In this document: piece after piece, positions 37,323-47,934 of the stretch
Layout of the letters: each line of letters starts with the position of its first letter
How positions within the stretch are numbered: the first letter of the stretch is position 1
DNA from: Holacanthus passer
Taxonomy: Eukaryota; Chordata; Actinopteri; Pomacanthidae
Direction of reading: 5' to 3'
DNA length: 64,000 nt
NCBI GenBank assembly: GCA_025331565.1
Contig: JAFREQ010000012.1
Location: 11,522,501 to 11,586,500 of the forward strand
Notes under the pieces: model-generated
Databases searched by the model: none
Seen by the model: the letters and a program-made list of their open reading frames with translations, nothing else
What the model was told of the DNA's origin: nothing
Position numbers and translations under genes: made by a program

Positions 37323-40300
37323 TTATTTGCTGAGATTTGTTGCCCTTGTTTGGATAGTTACCCTCCGTGGAGGCGGCTCCTCGATGATCCGATTGGCCAC
37401 GAGGTCCTGCAGCTGCAGGGCCCCTCCGCCAATGAAGCAGAAGGCCGGACACACCGGAGCTGAACAATCCACGTGTCCTTCCCACAGGATCCGCAACGAG
37501 TGGGCATCATAGAAGGTGACACGTCCTTTGTCACAGTCCAGACACACTCCTAGTCGGGGTGGCAGAGGAGTGGTGTGAGGGTGAGGGAGGTTGCTGTGGC
37601 TGCTGCTACTGTGGGAGTGCACTCCTCCCTGGCTGTGACTATCCCCCTGGCTCTGAGTGTGACCGTGTCCTTGAGGAAGCAGGATCTTGCCCATGCCCAT
37701 TGTGAGGAAGCAGAAGGGAGGAGAGTCCTGGCCGTCCTCTGCCCCACTGTCATGGCCACTGTCCGGGTCACAACTGGGGGGGGGGACAATAACATTTCTA
37801 TTTTACACCTGTGTTGAAAGCTAAAAACCTCAGCAATATAATGATATTATCAGAGAATGGTCTGAGTCTCCTAACTACAGCTCTGTTAGAACTGCTCTTA
37901 CCTCATACTATTAGATTGTATATTTGCAGTGTTGTTATGCAAGTTTTGTGTGTGAAGACTATGTGTGGGCATAAATTTAACTGTAGAGATCATGTAATCA
38001 CTCACAAAGAACAGCAGTGAAAGTGAGTGGAATTTTTTTTTTTTTTTAATTACAGAAGCTCTTCTTCTTATGAAGGTTCACTTTAACTTGGACAGACCAA
38101 GTTAAAGAATATGGCATATTTTATGTACCAAAAAATACACACTAAGAGCACTGTACCACTCACTCGTCCTACATACTGCTGTTACGCTAATACTCATGTC
38201 AATGTTGTGTTTACAGGTTGCTAACGGCCACAGTGGACTGAAAATCGATGAAAAACCAATTAATGCTGCCTTAAGTATGTAGAAAGGAACAATTCTGCCA
38301 TGGCTCCCTCTGTATAGAGGGTGTGTCAGTGAATGTACTTACATCATCAAGAGCTCTATCAATCAGTGTGACAGAGATAAAACCCCATTCATATCTGCAT
38401 TAGTGGTTCAGTGCAATTTGTATGTTGTAACAAGAAACAAACATTGGCCTTTAAAGCAGACGTTTGGGTGACAATTAATCTAAAGTCTATATTTAAGAGT
38501 GTAAGGTTTAGTTACCGAGGACTGGCCATGTCCTGGGGGAGATGAAACCACTCTTGTAGCTTAGCCTCCTGCCCTACTCCCACCTGCAAGAGACAGAATC
38601 AAAGACAGAAAGCTTTGGTCATTTCCATTTTGAGCCAGCAGGTAAGTTCACATTATAACACCAAACCACCTCTCACCTTCACCAGGTAGGAACCAGGCTC
38701 CACAGAGCATGCCCAATAGTGTCTGCCCTGAGTGACAGCCAAGTCGGCCACCAGCAGATCAGAGGTCAGGTGGCAAGACGTGAGTGTGCGGTCGGCGGCC
38801 TGCAGGAGGGAGAGGCCTGGCACGCTGCGGGCGTACGTTTGGCCTTTACCCAACGCCAGCCTGTCAGCGTGCAACCCCCAGCGTGAGTCCAAGGAGAAAC
38901 TCAACACTGAGAGGATGGGAGAAGGAGGTATATCAGGAGGGAAGGGAGGGGTAAAGAGGTAGAGAGATGGTGAGGAAGGTAAGGGAAAGGGAGGAGGGGT
39001 TAGATCCTGAAGCTGGGACAGCAAGTCTGAACACATAATGGAGAAAGAGCTAAAGAAGAGTGGGAGAACACATAGGAGGCAGATCTAGAGAAGGTGTGTT
39101 CAAGAGGAAAAGTAGGAAGAAGTGGTTTTAGCAGGAGGAGGAAACGTGAGCAACAGAGTAAAGGTAACATTCGCTCCAACTGCATATTGTTTCAACAGAA
39201 TTTTCATTAAATACCTTTTTTTGTGAAGGAATGATAGCAAAAGAAACAATGGACAATATAAAGTAACAATGATTTTTTTTTCTTAAGTGTAGAAAGACAG
39301 ACCTGTAGCAAGAAAGACCAAAGACAGAAGACTCTGACTGGGATGAAACTGGAATGCATAACAGAAAAAGGAAGGTTTGGTGCAGAAGCTAAAATAAAAA
39401 ATAATGTGGGAATGGAAGGAAATGAAGGGATGGAGAGAAAAGAAATATCAAGATTAGTCAGTTGAAACATGACAATACTGGGAAAATATCCAACTTAAAA
39501 CACAGAATCAATTTTTTTCTTTGTTACCAATGCAAACCTGTTTCACAAATAATTTTAAAACAAAGAAATTGAATTTTGAGCCATATTACTTATTCTAAAA
39601 GCTAATTACAGTGCACTTCTTTCATACAAATTTATGAATTTAGTGAAAATGCATTGGAAACAAGGAATGGCCTCATTTGTTTTAAAAAAAGAATGAAAAT
39701 ATGTTTTTTGTAGTGAATGAAATGTAAGATTTAAACAATCTTAAAAAAGATAATCTCACCAGGTGCTGGTGGAGTGTGGAGGTAAACCTCTTCACTGTAC
39801 TCTCCAAACCCTGCCTTGTTGCAGCCTCTCACCCTGAGCACATACACACTGTCTATCTGCAGTCGATCAACCACAGCATTGGTCCCTCTCACTTCATCAA
39901 GACGCTGCCATGCTGTTGCAGCGTTGGGGGATCTGATGCCTCCCCATGTGGCTGCAGCTCCTCCTGCTCGTCGCTGATATTCAACAGAGAAGTGCCAAGC
40001 TGGGGCCGAGTCCTGAGGGAGGCGCCAGCACAAAAACAGCTGGTCATAAGCGAGTGTCTTCTGAGTGTCGATGACTGGAGCCAGAGGAGCTGTGGAGGAG
40101 ACAAAGAGATGAGAGAGATGCAGGTTTCTGTTAACTAATCATTCTAAAGTTTTACATGGTTCATATCATGGAAACAGAGGACCCTACCATGTATGAATTC
40201 CAAGGCGTGGATGAGCTTGACCTCTTTGGTTGTGTCCAGGTGAAAGTGTCTGAAGGATGGATCAGCAGAGAGAGAGAAACACTGGATGTGTTCTATGGCC

Positions 40301-43300
40301 TTTACCAGCCTGCAGGGGGAGAGACACACACAACATTTTATTCAGAAAATTCAAAAGAAGGAAGTTAAATGAAGAATGAATTCATTCCTCCTGAGTTTAG
40401 GATTGAGCATGTGTGTGTGTTACCTGTTGTGAGTGACTCTAGCAGCCTGTACAAAGCAGGGTGCATCTGTCTCCTTGAGCAGCTCCTGTGTGTAGGCCAT
40501 CAGGCCCGCATGCTCCAGCAGGCCTCGCCTCTCTGAGACCTGGGCTGACAGGGCCTCCTCCCTCCTGCTGCGGGATCCCTCCAGGGCCAGAGCCAGAGCC
40601 CCTTGACGCTCCGCTACAGCCGCTCCCAGCTCTCGGATGCAGTGGGTCAGCTGATGCAGAGCCACTGCACTGTTTGCCTGCAGAGGGACATAGAGGGGAC
40701 CCCAACGAGTGGACAGATTAGGACAAACACAGAAACAATGTCTTAACTATTGCCAACAAAGAGGTGTGCCACTGCACTAGAGTGACAGGCCTCCAGAGGG
40801 CCCACTAATACTATCTTGGCCCATTGTATTACAGTACAATAGAAAGGTAGTTTCCTCTAAACCGATGATCAGTTCCATTGAACCCAGGAAAATAATGCAG
40901 CACAGCTCTGCCAAATGCTGCTGTACCTCTATAAAGATACAGTATGAGGGAAATGACAAAGCAGAGGAAGTACAAAACAGAGAAAAGTTCACCTCCATCT
41001 GTTTGATGGCAGCTTCCAGTTGAGTGATCTGACTCTGGATTGTCTCCTGGTTAGCCAGGATGAAGTTGACTTCCTTGGTCACTTTGTCCTATAAGACCAA
41101 AACAAAAGTTGACATTTCAGGGCTGCAAACATCAGGATCTTAACACAGAAGTCAAAACAGACGACACACACACTCACCTTGAGGGCCTGGTAGGCCTGTG
41201 CAATAGGCAACACTTTGTGTCCATGGTGGACACGACGGAGCTTACAGAGTGGGCACAGTAACCTCTGGCAGTTACGACAGTACCACTGCAGTCTCTCCTG
41301 CTCGTGCTCAGTGCACGTTAAGACCTGGAGCACAAAAGAGGATTACGGTTCAATGACAGTAGAAGAGAAGCTACTGTTTATGATGCACAAAGTACAAAGC
41401 TGGGCAAACCTTTGGCCGAAAATTGTTGGTGGGTAGAATGTGTTCATGCTGAGCTCGAGGGGTTCCCCAGGGATGGTAGAGTTTGAAACACTCATTGCAG
41501 AAGTTGGACTTGCAGTCGGCGCAGCCCTTTGTGGCCTCCAGAGACTGAGGAGGCTTACAGAAACCACACATGATGGCTACACTGCCCAGACTTACTGTGT
41601 GCCTGTACCTAAAGGCCAGACAGGGGGACAGGGAGATAAGAGCAGGGCGAAAGTAGTTCACGCAAGAAATCAAGAGAGAAGGAGTCCTTTAAACTTAACA
41701 AGGGAAGATTGAGCTTGTCTGAGTTTGCCCTGCTCTCTTTTCAGTAGTTAGGAATCCAACTCTTTAACTGCCTGACCTGGATACATCACCAGCAGCTGCC
41801 TTGTTAGTGCATCCTGCGCAGTAAAACATGCACCGTCACACTTTCCTGACCAACACAACCGCCGCCTGGGGAGGGAGCAGCTGCACTCATCAAACTGCTG
41901 CGTGTGAAACTGGGAAACTGCCTATCCCCATAACTCTCTCTCCCTCCATCTCAGAAGACTTTTTACAAAAGCAGCTGCTGCCACTTTGATCTTCACTATT
42001 TGAACTGGTTAGAGAAGAGGATGATTAACATTAAAGGCGATGAGACGTATTTCACTCCAAACTTCCTCCACAAAACTTTGGTGAAACCAGTTGTTGTTGT
42101 ACAGTACACTGCAGTTTCTGAGCTGCCCCTGCATTCTGCTCCCAGGCTTAGCCTTGGATCAGGAGTACAGGAGAGATTCATTATCGAAACTCATTCCAGC
42201 AAATGATTTCCTGTCCCATTTATAAAGCAGTATTGACTAAGCCCTTCATTTGCTGTCTTTCTTCACTGCCTGCAGGATTGGTTAAAGGAATTTTTTTCTA
42301 AACCTATGATTAGACTGTTTTTGATATCTGTTAATGAACTGATGATGGGACATTATCATAGAATGAAATAGCAACACAAGTCATGTTTGGACAGCAGTAT
42401 CACCTGACTGTGACTCTGTCGGCAAAAGCATAGACAGCATTTGTGGTGTTTGTGTTACCTCTCCACAATCCGCTCCAGCGTGAGGTTGCGGAGGCAGTCT
42501 GTCAGGCCTTTCTCTCCGAGCTCCACGTCCTGCTGACAGGAAGGACATGGGAACAACATGGGGGGAAGGGTGGCATCCTTCCGCCTCCGCCCTGGGTATG
42601 TCCCGCACACTGGGAGGAGGACGCAGGTGTGTAGAGGAGAGGAGATGAAGGAGAAATAGACAGGGGTGGAGATACAGAGGAGGAAAAAGTGAGTGTTTGT
42701 TTGAGACTTCAGTGATAAATAAAGGTTAGTTCACTGTGGAGGAAACACTCTTTGCTTACACACACCCACACACACACAGTGGAAACACACCTGCTCGACA
42801 GATGCTTACCTACTTGACTCTCTCTGCCTCTGTGGCTCTTGCTCTACATGCTCTTAGATAAGTCATGACACGAATGCATAAAGCTGTGGATGCTCAGCGG
42901 GATACTGATGAGTCAGCCACATCACCGGTGAATCTCACATGCTAACAGAACAGTGGCGTCATATCCCACCGTCATCTTTGCATTTTTAAATGATGATCTC
43001 ACTTTTAGGTGACTTCATGTTGACATCATTCAGTTTTGTTGAGATGCATCAAACACACACACATACATAACATCACATCCTTCCTCCACCTGTTCTGAGG
43101 ACCCGTTCCAGGCGGTCAGGGGTCCTTGGTGTAGGTCTTCGTGCCTGCCGTGGAGAGCGAGTGTTGGGCGTGGAGGCCGGCGAGTTGGGCTCCGGAGGGA
43201 GGTCTGGAGGAGGATACCCTCTTTGTACCAACACCTCAGCCGCACACAGCAGACACACACTGTGCAGGCACGGCAGAATGATGGGCTGCTTCACCATCTC

Positions 43301-44251
43301 ATCACACACCGGACAATGCAGCTCCTGTTCCATGCTCTTCATGTTGGACTGGAGAGGAGAGAAGAGGGGAGAACTGAGTGAGGAGTTCGATAGCATCTGA
43401 GTCATAAAGAATCCACCACTCTTTACATTCTGCACCTCCTGTGACCTGAAAAAAATGTATATGAGATGTGTAGGAGTCATGAGCGAGAAGGGGAGCTGCG
43501 GAAGACACGGGTTATGTAGGCTGGTGTTGGATACACAGAGCAGATGTGGAGGAAAAAATAGCTTTGCCCTGACTTCAGGTGTTAGTCTATCATGAAAAAT
43601 GCAGACCCAGAAGTAGCTTAGCAAGCTCTGGCATAGGACAGCTATGGTTTGGTAACCGAGTATGAAACCTTTATCCAAGAGGGAGGGAACATTTTCAAAT
43701 CAATAAAATAAATATAGTCTGTTGCTCAGTTTCACATGAGTGTTGCTGTTTGTGGAGGCCGTGTGTTTTATATCTGTGGTGGAGCCCCTGGTCCAGTGTT
43801 GCAGCATCCCGTTACTATGACAACCCGCATCATCTCTGCCGTCTCATCGTGTGCGGCCCTCAGTGAGGAAGCATCCGAAGCTACTGTTAGCCAACACATC
43901 CAACATCAAACACACACTGCCTCATCTGCCACGACTCAGATTTTGTGTGATAATCGTGGCCTCTTTTCTGTCACCACCAACAGCGCTTCACCAAAAAACC
44001 CTCTCTTTGATTCAATAGATGCCATAAAGGAAAGAAATGCCTCACATCCCTTCATCACATGTCAACCTGTGCGTTCAGATGGGTCGAGAGGAAATAATGG
44101 CAACATCTGCAGGTGGAGGTTATAAAATAATGATCAAATAAGCACACGTGGTTGAAATAATGACAGTAATAAATATGAGCGTCATACTCACACTGATACG
44201 GACCAGTGCGTCCATGATGGAGGTAAAGGTTTGTAACTCCGCTTCTGCCAT
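37323..44251 (-). CDS. trim46: TRIM46, axon initial segment TRIM protein
   Basis: The twelve coding exons (transcript order) are 44251-44192, 43348-43090, 42609-42459, 41608-41410, 41324-41178, 41088-40993, 40677-40424, 40309-40188, 40089-39760, 38906-38677, 38583-38516 and 37773-37323. They join without a break to 788 residues (human 759). The N-terminal sequence is nearly that of human TRIM46. A split RING finger follows (C32, C35, C47, H49, C52, C55, with the last pair C128/C131 after a Ser/Pro/Arg-rich insert). Next come a B-box pair (about 171-215 and 227-262), a coiled coil with COS-type region (about 270-430), fibronectin III (about 430-540) and B30.2/SPRY (about 545-785). TRIM46 bundles parallel microtubules in the proximal axon and sets neuronal polarity. 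The SPRY part of the last exon carries a His/Ser/Gln-rich insert. Which fish co-orthologue this is cannot be told. Confidence 0.96.
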
Positions 44252-45233
44252 GGCTCCACGACGGCAAAGCCCCCTTTTATTTCTGGGGGAAAGCAGGTTG
44301 TCTCAGCTGCACCGAGGAAAAACGACCTCGACTACAACAGATCTGCTGTGGCTGGATTTCTGTGCTGTTGCGCACAAACCGAGTCTGCGTGTCTGGAGGA
44401 AGAGTCGTTGTAGAAACAGGATAGGAGGGAGGCGGGTGGGGGGGTGAAGGGGTCTGGATTAGACTATATCACAGCCGCATTGCCCCAGGAACCATTCACA
44501 TGTTAGACTACATCAATAAAATAGATTTTGTTAGTATTATATTAAAGCAATATATATTGCATATTTATATTGCAACTGTGTAGGTAAAAACACCCTGTCC
44601 TGTCTCACCATAATACTCCTATAATAAAGGTTGATGCAGGTATTTTTTATAATAATAAAAAACACTTCATTCCTGTTTCCTCCCAGATTTTCAGCAGCTC
44701 AGTTCTCACAACAAACCTTTTGATTGTTGTTTTTTAGGTTCGTGTCGAGCCTCAAACGTTAATATCACCAATTGTCTGTGGCCCAGTTTTTATGTCGCCG
44801 TTAGATGGCAGTGTTGTGTAAAAAATACGGGTCCTCTCGCAATTGTTGTCCGTGTCCGGAACCTTTGACTGTTGGTTGTTGGGGAAACCGGTCTGTCATT
44901 AAGGACGTACCGGTTTCAAGTTGGTGTTGTCGGTTGTTGTAGCAACCGCGTTAAGGCGCAACAACGTGAAAGTAGCAGCTGTAGTTGGTTGCAAGTTGTG
45001 ATGATAGTTAGTGTTAGTTGAAGTTGATGATTAAATCAGTTCGTCTCAGTTAAGGTACGTCTAATGTTCAACGTCGAGCAGTGTTATTTATGTCCGTCTT
45101 GGATAAAGTTAGCTAAATGCTAAGTGAGCTAAATCCGCTAGCCGGTTTAGCTAACAGGTTCATTTAAACTGCAACGTTTCGTTTGATCGTGTTTAGCTAA
45201 CGTTGAGTTTGCTCGCTGTCTGATGAATTGATA
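44252..45233. promoter_or_regulatory. Divergent trim46 / tmem107 promoter region
   Basis: The start codons of trim46 (minus) and tmem107 (plus) are only 982 bp apart and face away from each other, so this stretch must hold both promoters and both leaders. Near tmem107 there is an inverted-repeat word GTTGTTGTAGCAACC at 44933-44947. It fits ten of twelve positions of the RFX X-box consensus, which would suit a ciliary gene. No TATA box is evident. The start sites are not determined. Confidence 0.55.
44933..44947 (+). promoter_or_regulatory. tmem107: Candidate RFX X-box upstream of tmem107
   Basis: GTTGTTGTAGCAACC holds the well-conserved right half-site (RGYAAC as AGCAAC) and a weaker left half-site (GTNRCC as GTTGTT), spaced by two bases. 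It lies about 290 bp before the start codon. Vertebrate ciliary transition-zone genes are commonly RFX targets. The match is imperfect and unproven. Confidence 0.4.
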
Positions 45234-46704
45234 ATGTCGGCTGTCAGCAGTCTGGTTCCTGCGAGGTTCTTGACTATCGTAGCCCACCTTGTCATCGTTA
45301 TCACCATCTTTTGGTCGAGGGTAAGTAAATCAAGTTGAACCTCTGTTTCTAAAGTCTTTGTAAGGGTGTTTCATGCTGAGCTATTTGAAATGTTTGTTTC
45401 ACAGGAAAACAACGTGAAGGCTTGTTTGCCGTTAGATTTCACGCAAGAGCAGTATGACAATGAAGACAGAAGGTGAGAAAACATCTGACAAATAAACACA
45501 CTCAAAGTGAGACACACACAGCAAACACACCCTCTAATGTGTCTCTCTCTGTCTCAGGCTGGTGGTGGCGCTGGCAGTCACCCTCGGTCTGTTTGCTATA
45601 GAGTTGGCTGGGTTCTTCTCAGGAGTGTCCATGTTCAACTGCAGCCAAGGTCTCCTCTGTATCCTTTACACAGACATTGTCTCTCTCACATTGATGATGA
45701 TTGACCTGTGATGATGATATAATGGATATATTGTATGTATGGCTGAACAGAAACTAATATCTATCAACAGTGAATATATTTTTGTCTAAAATTATATTCC
45801 ATCGAGTTCTCTTGACAGGAACGTCTCGGGTTCAATTCCACCTGGGGGCCTTTGTAGCCTGTTATACCCTTCTCTCCCCCTTTGTTTCCTGTCTGACTCT
45901 TCACAACTAATTATCAGATAAAGGCAAACGTGCAAAAAAAAAAGAACTCCCACAAAGGAAAAAGGTAAAGCATGAGATCAGAGCAGCAAGTGCAATGGCA
46001 CTGCCTCCTGGACAAAAAATGGGAGGTGGGGATTGATTTTGACCTGGAATTGATGATACACCATGAACACCTGACAGGGGAAGTGGTGTTAAATGAAATA
46101 TCTCTTAAGAAGTCCTCTAAATATATAAAAGCTTATATCGAGATAAGTGATTTTTAAAAGTCATTCTAGTCTTGAGTTACAATTCCATGACTCCAGTCTC
46201 CTACTATAGCAACAGGAGCCCATGCCAGTGCCTCAGTGGCTCTACTTTTCTTTCTGTTTGAGCAGTGGGAGTGTGACATCTACTGGTGGATCCTTGCCAT
46301 TTGCAGGTTAGTGTATATATACTAAATAGTGTGTGTGTATTCTTCCAAAAGTATTTTTCCCTGACAGATATTGCACCCAGCTCTGGCTGTCCACTGCAGC
46401 GCATCCGTATCCTTGTCTTTCTTTGTGTTTGAGAAGTGGGAATGCTGGACATATTGGGTTATTTTTGCCATCTGCAGGTTGGTGTGTTTGTGTGTGTATT
46501 AGCTTTCAGAGTGCTGTAAACAAACATCTATAAATAATCAAGTATTATTAAGTATTATATAAATGCATGTGAGTATTGTGGCTCTTTTTTCAATGGCTCT
46601 CCCTAAATTCCTTTCTGTCTGTCTCTCCCTCTAGTGTGCTACCTGCCTTTGTGGAGATTCTTCTGTTTATAGCTGTTTTTGGACTGAAGAAGAAGCCATT
46701 GTGA
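45234..46704 (+). CDS. tmem107: TMEM107, ciliary transition-zone membrane protein
   Basis: The constitutive exons are 45234-45320, 45405-45472, 45558-45658 and 46635-46704. One of two alternative fourth exons, 46210-46306 (4a) or 46381-46477 (4b), lies between the last two. With either one, the reading frame gives 140 residues, the same length as human TMEM107. Four membrane segments are predicted: about 10-27, 52-73, 87-105 and 115-133. The ends are strongly conserved (LVPARFLTIVAHLV and VFGLKKKPL). TMEM107 is a component of the MKS module at the transition zone and controls the protein composition of cilia; human defects cause ciliopathies. The gene is compact, with introns of 84, 85 and 551 bp before exon 4a. 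It is divergent from trim46 and followed by krtcap2 on the same strand. Confidence 0.95.
46210..46306 (+). other. tmem107: tmem107 alternative exon 4a
   Basis: This 97-nt exon has acceptor CTACTATAG and donor GTTAGTG. It encodes residues 86-118 (STGAHASASVALLFFLFEQ, then WECDIYWWILAIC). It covers the third membrane segment and following loop and fits the frame of exons 3 and 5. Confidence 0.85.
46381..46477 (+). other. tmem107: tmem107 alternative exon 4b, a tandem duplicate of 4a
   Basis: Also exactly 97 nt, with acceptor GCACCCAG and donor GTTGGTG. It encodes SLAVHCSASVSLSFFVFEK, then WECWTYWVIFAIC. It has the same phases as 4a, no stop in frame, and 21 of 33 residues identical to 4a by my count. 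Key residues kept in both are HxSASV, FF, FE, WEC and YW. An upstream AG stands 13 bases before the acceptor in both exons. The 74-bp intron between them is near the lower limit for vertebrate splicing. Confidence 0.8.
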
Positions 46705-47740
46705 AAGACAGTCCTGATGTGAAATGCCGCATATAGTGTGGATGTGGACATCTGTCTCAGTGTGTCAACAGATACTGTAACTACTGAAATGTTGTGATTC
46801 ATTAATAATGTACAGATGAATGAACTGAAAACTGATGTAGTGCATACGTCATCAACAAATATCAAGGAAATATAGAAGCCGCTCTCTGTTTGAAGTGGTG
46901 GGTTTGTTTTTTTTTTGTTTTTTACATGTTTTTATATATTTGAATGATATAGATGTGGAATAGACATATGTGTTAAAATATGTCAGTTTCTTTAAATTTG
47001 TCAAATTTTCTCAGTCTGTCAAATTTCCATGGAAAATTGTAGAATGTTATTGTAATCCTAAATACATTTTGTATGAATTCTTTCTTAAACTGTTGATGAT
47101 TGTCTATTTAATGCCATTGTGCTTTGTTATCTTGAGATAATCAACCAGTTATCACAAGAAAACAAAAGGTTTCTGAGATCAGGAATGCCATACCAGCATG
47201 CATAGATGCCAGCTTGACAACTATAGCAAATCATTCAGGTTGAAAATATCAGATCAAGGAGTACTCAATATTGATGAAGGCATCAGACTATACTTCACTT
47301 TTACTTATTTATATACATACTTTATTGAACCATTCAAACATCCAACAACATGGGTTAGGATTAGTTTCTTTTCCAGTTCTCCTATGCCAACAAGAATTAT
47401 TTTGGTTGTAACCCACTGGACAGTAACACATCTGCTTTAAGCTGACCTCTGTATGTAAGACTATCCCTTACAATAACTAGCCAAATTGGCGTAATATTGT
47501 AAGTAATGTTCTTGAAAACTTGTAGTATGTTAAAGGATAAAGGATGTGACACTGATTATTGTTGAGAAGTGCAAAAGGAACATTTGCATTTTCCTTGAAT
47601 ATTTTGAGAAAGTGCTTTAAGAGATGAAAGAAGCCTCCATTAATTGTAAGTTGTCAAGAACAGAATCATTCTTGTCATGGGTATTGTTGAGTAACTTCCG
47701 ATGTGTAAGGACATGAGGTAAGGGGATGAAATAATGTCTA
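46705..47740. other. Spacer between tmem107 and krtcap2
   Basis: AT-rich sequence holding the tmem107 3' UTR; no canonical AATAAA stands out close to the stop codon. No exon is supported. Confidence 0.55.
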
Positions 47741-47934
47741 TATTTCTGTTCTTTTTAACTACAAACAGTGTCGCCGCTTCCTGCTTTCTTGACTCCGCCC
47801 ACTGGTCCCACCTGTTATTTGGACCGTGTGGCCGCTTTTTAGTTCCTAGAGCCGGGGGACGACTTGCAGGCTCAACGAAGTTAAACCTAATTCACATCTG
47901 TTTCATTATAAAGACTCGCATTTAACCTTGAATC
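47741..47934 (+). promoter_or_regulatory. krtcap2: krtcap2 promoter and 5' leader
   Basis: A GC box (CTCCGCCCAC) lies near 47792-47801, and an ETS-type CTTCCTG near 47778. There is no TATA box. The leader ends at the start codon at 47935. Confidence 0.5.

Noticed and set aside
37550..37817. Frames on both strands over the last trim46 exon
   Set aside because: They are shadows of the His/Ser/Gln-rich trim46 coding sequence.
46381..46477. tmem107 exon 4b as a decayed duplicate
   Set aside because: It keeps length, phase, splice sites, no stops and the conserved residues, so decay is not supported. It is listed as an alternative exon instead.
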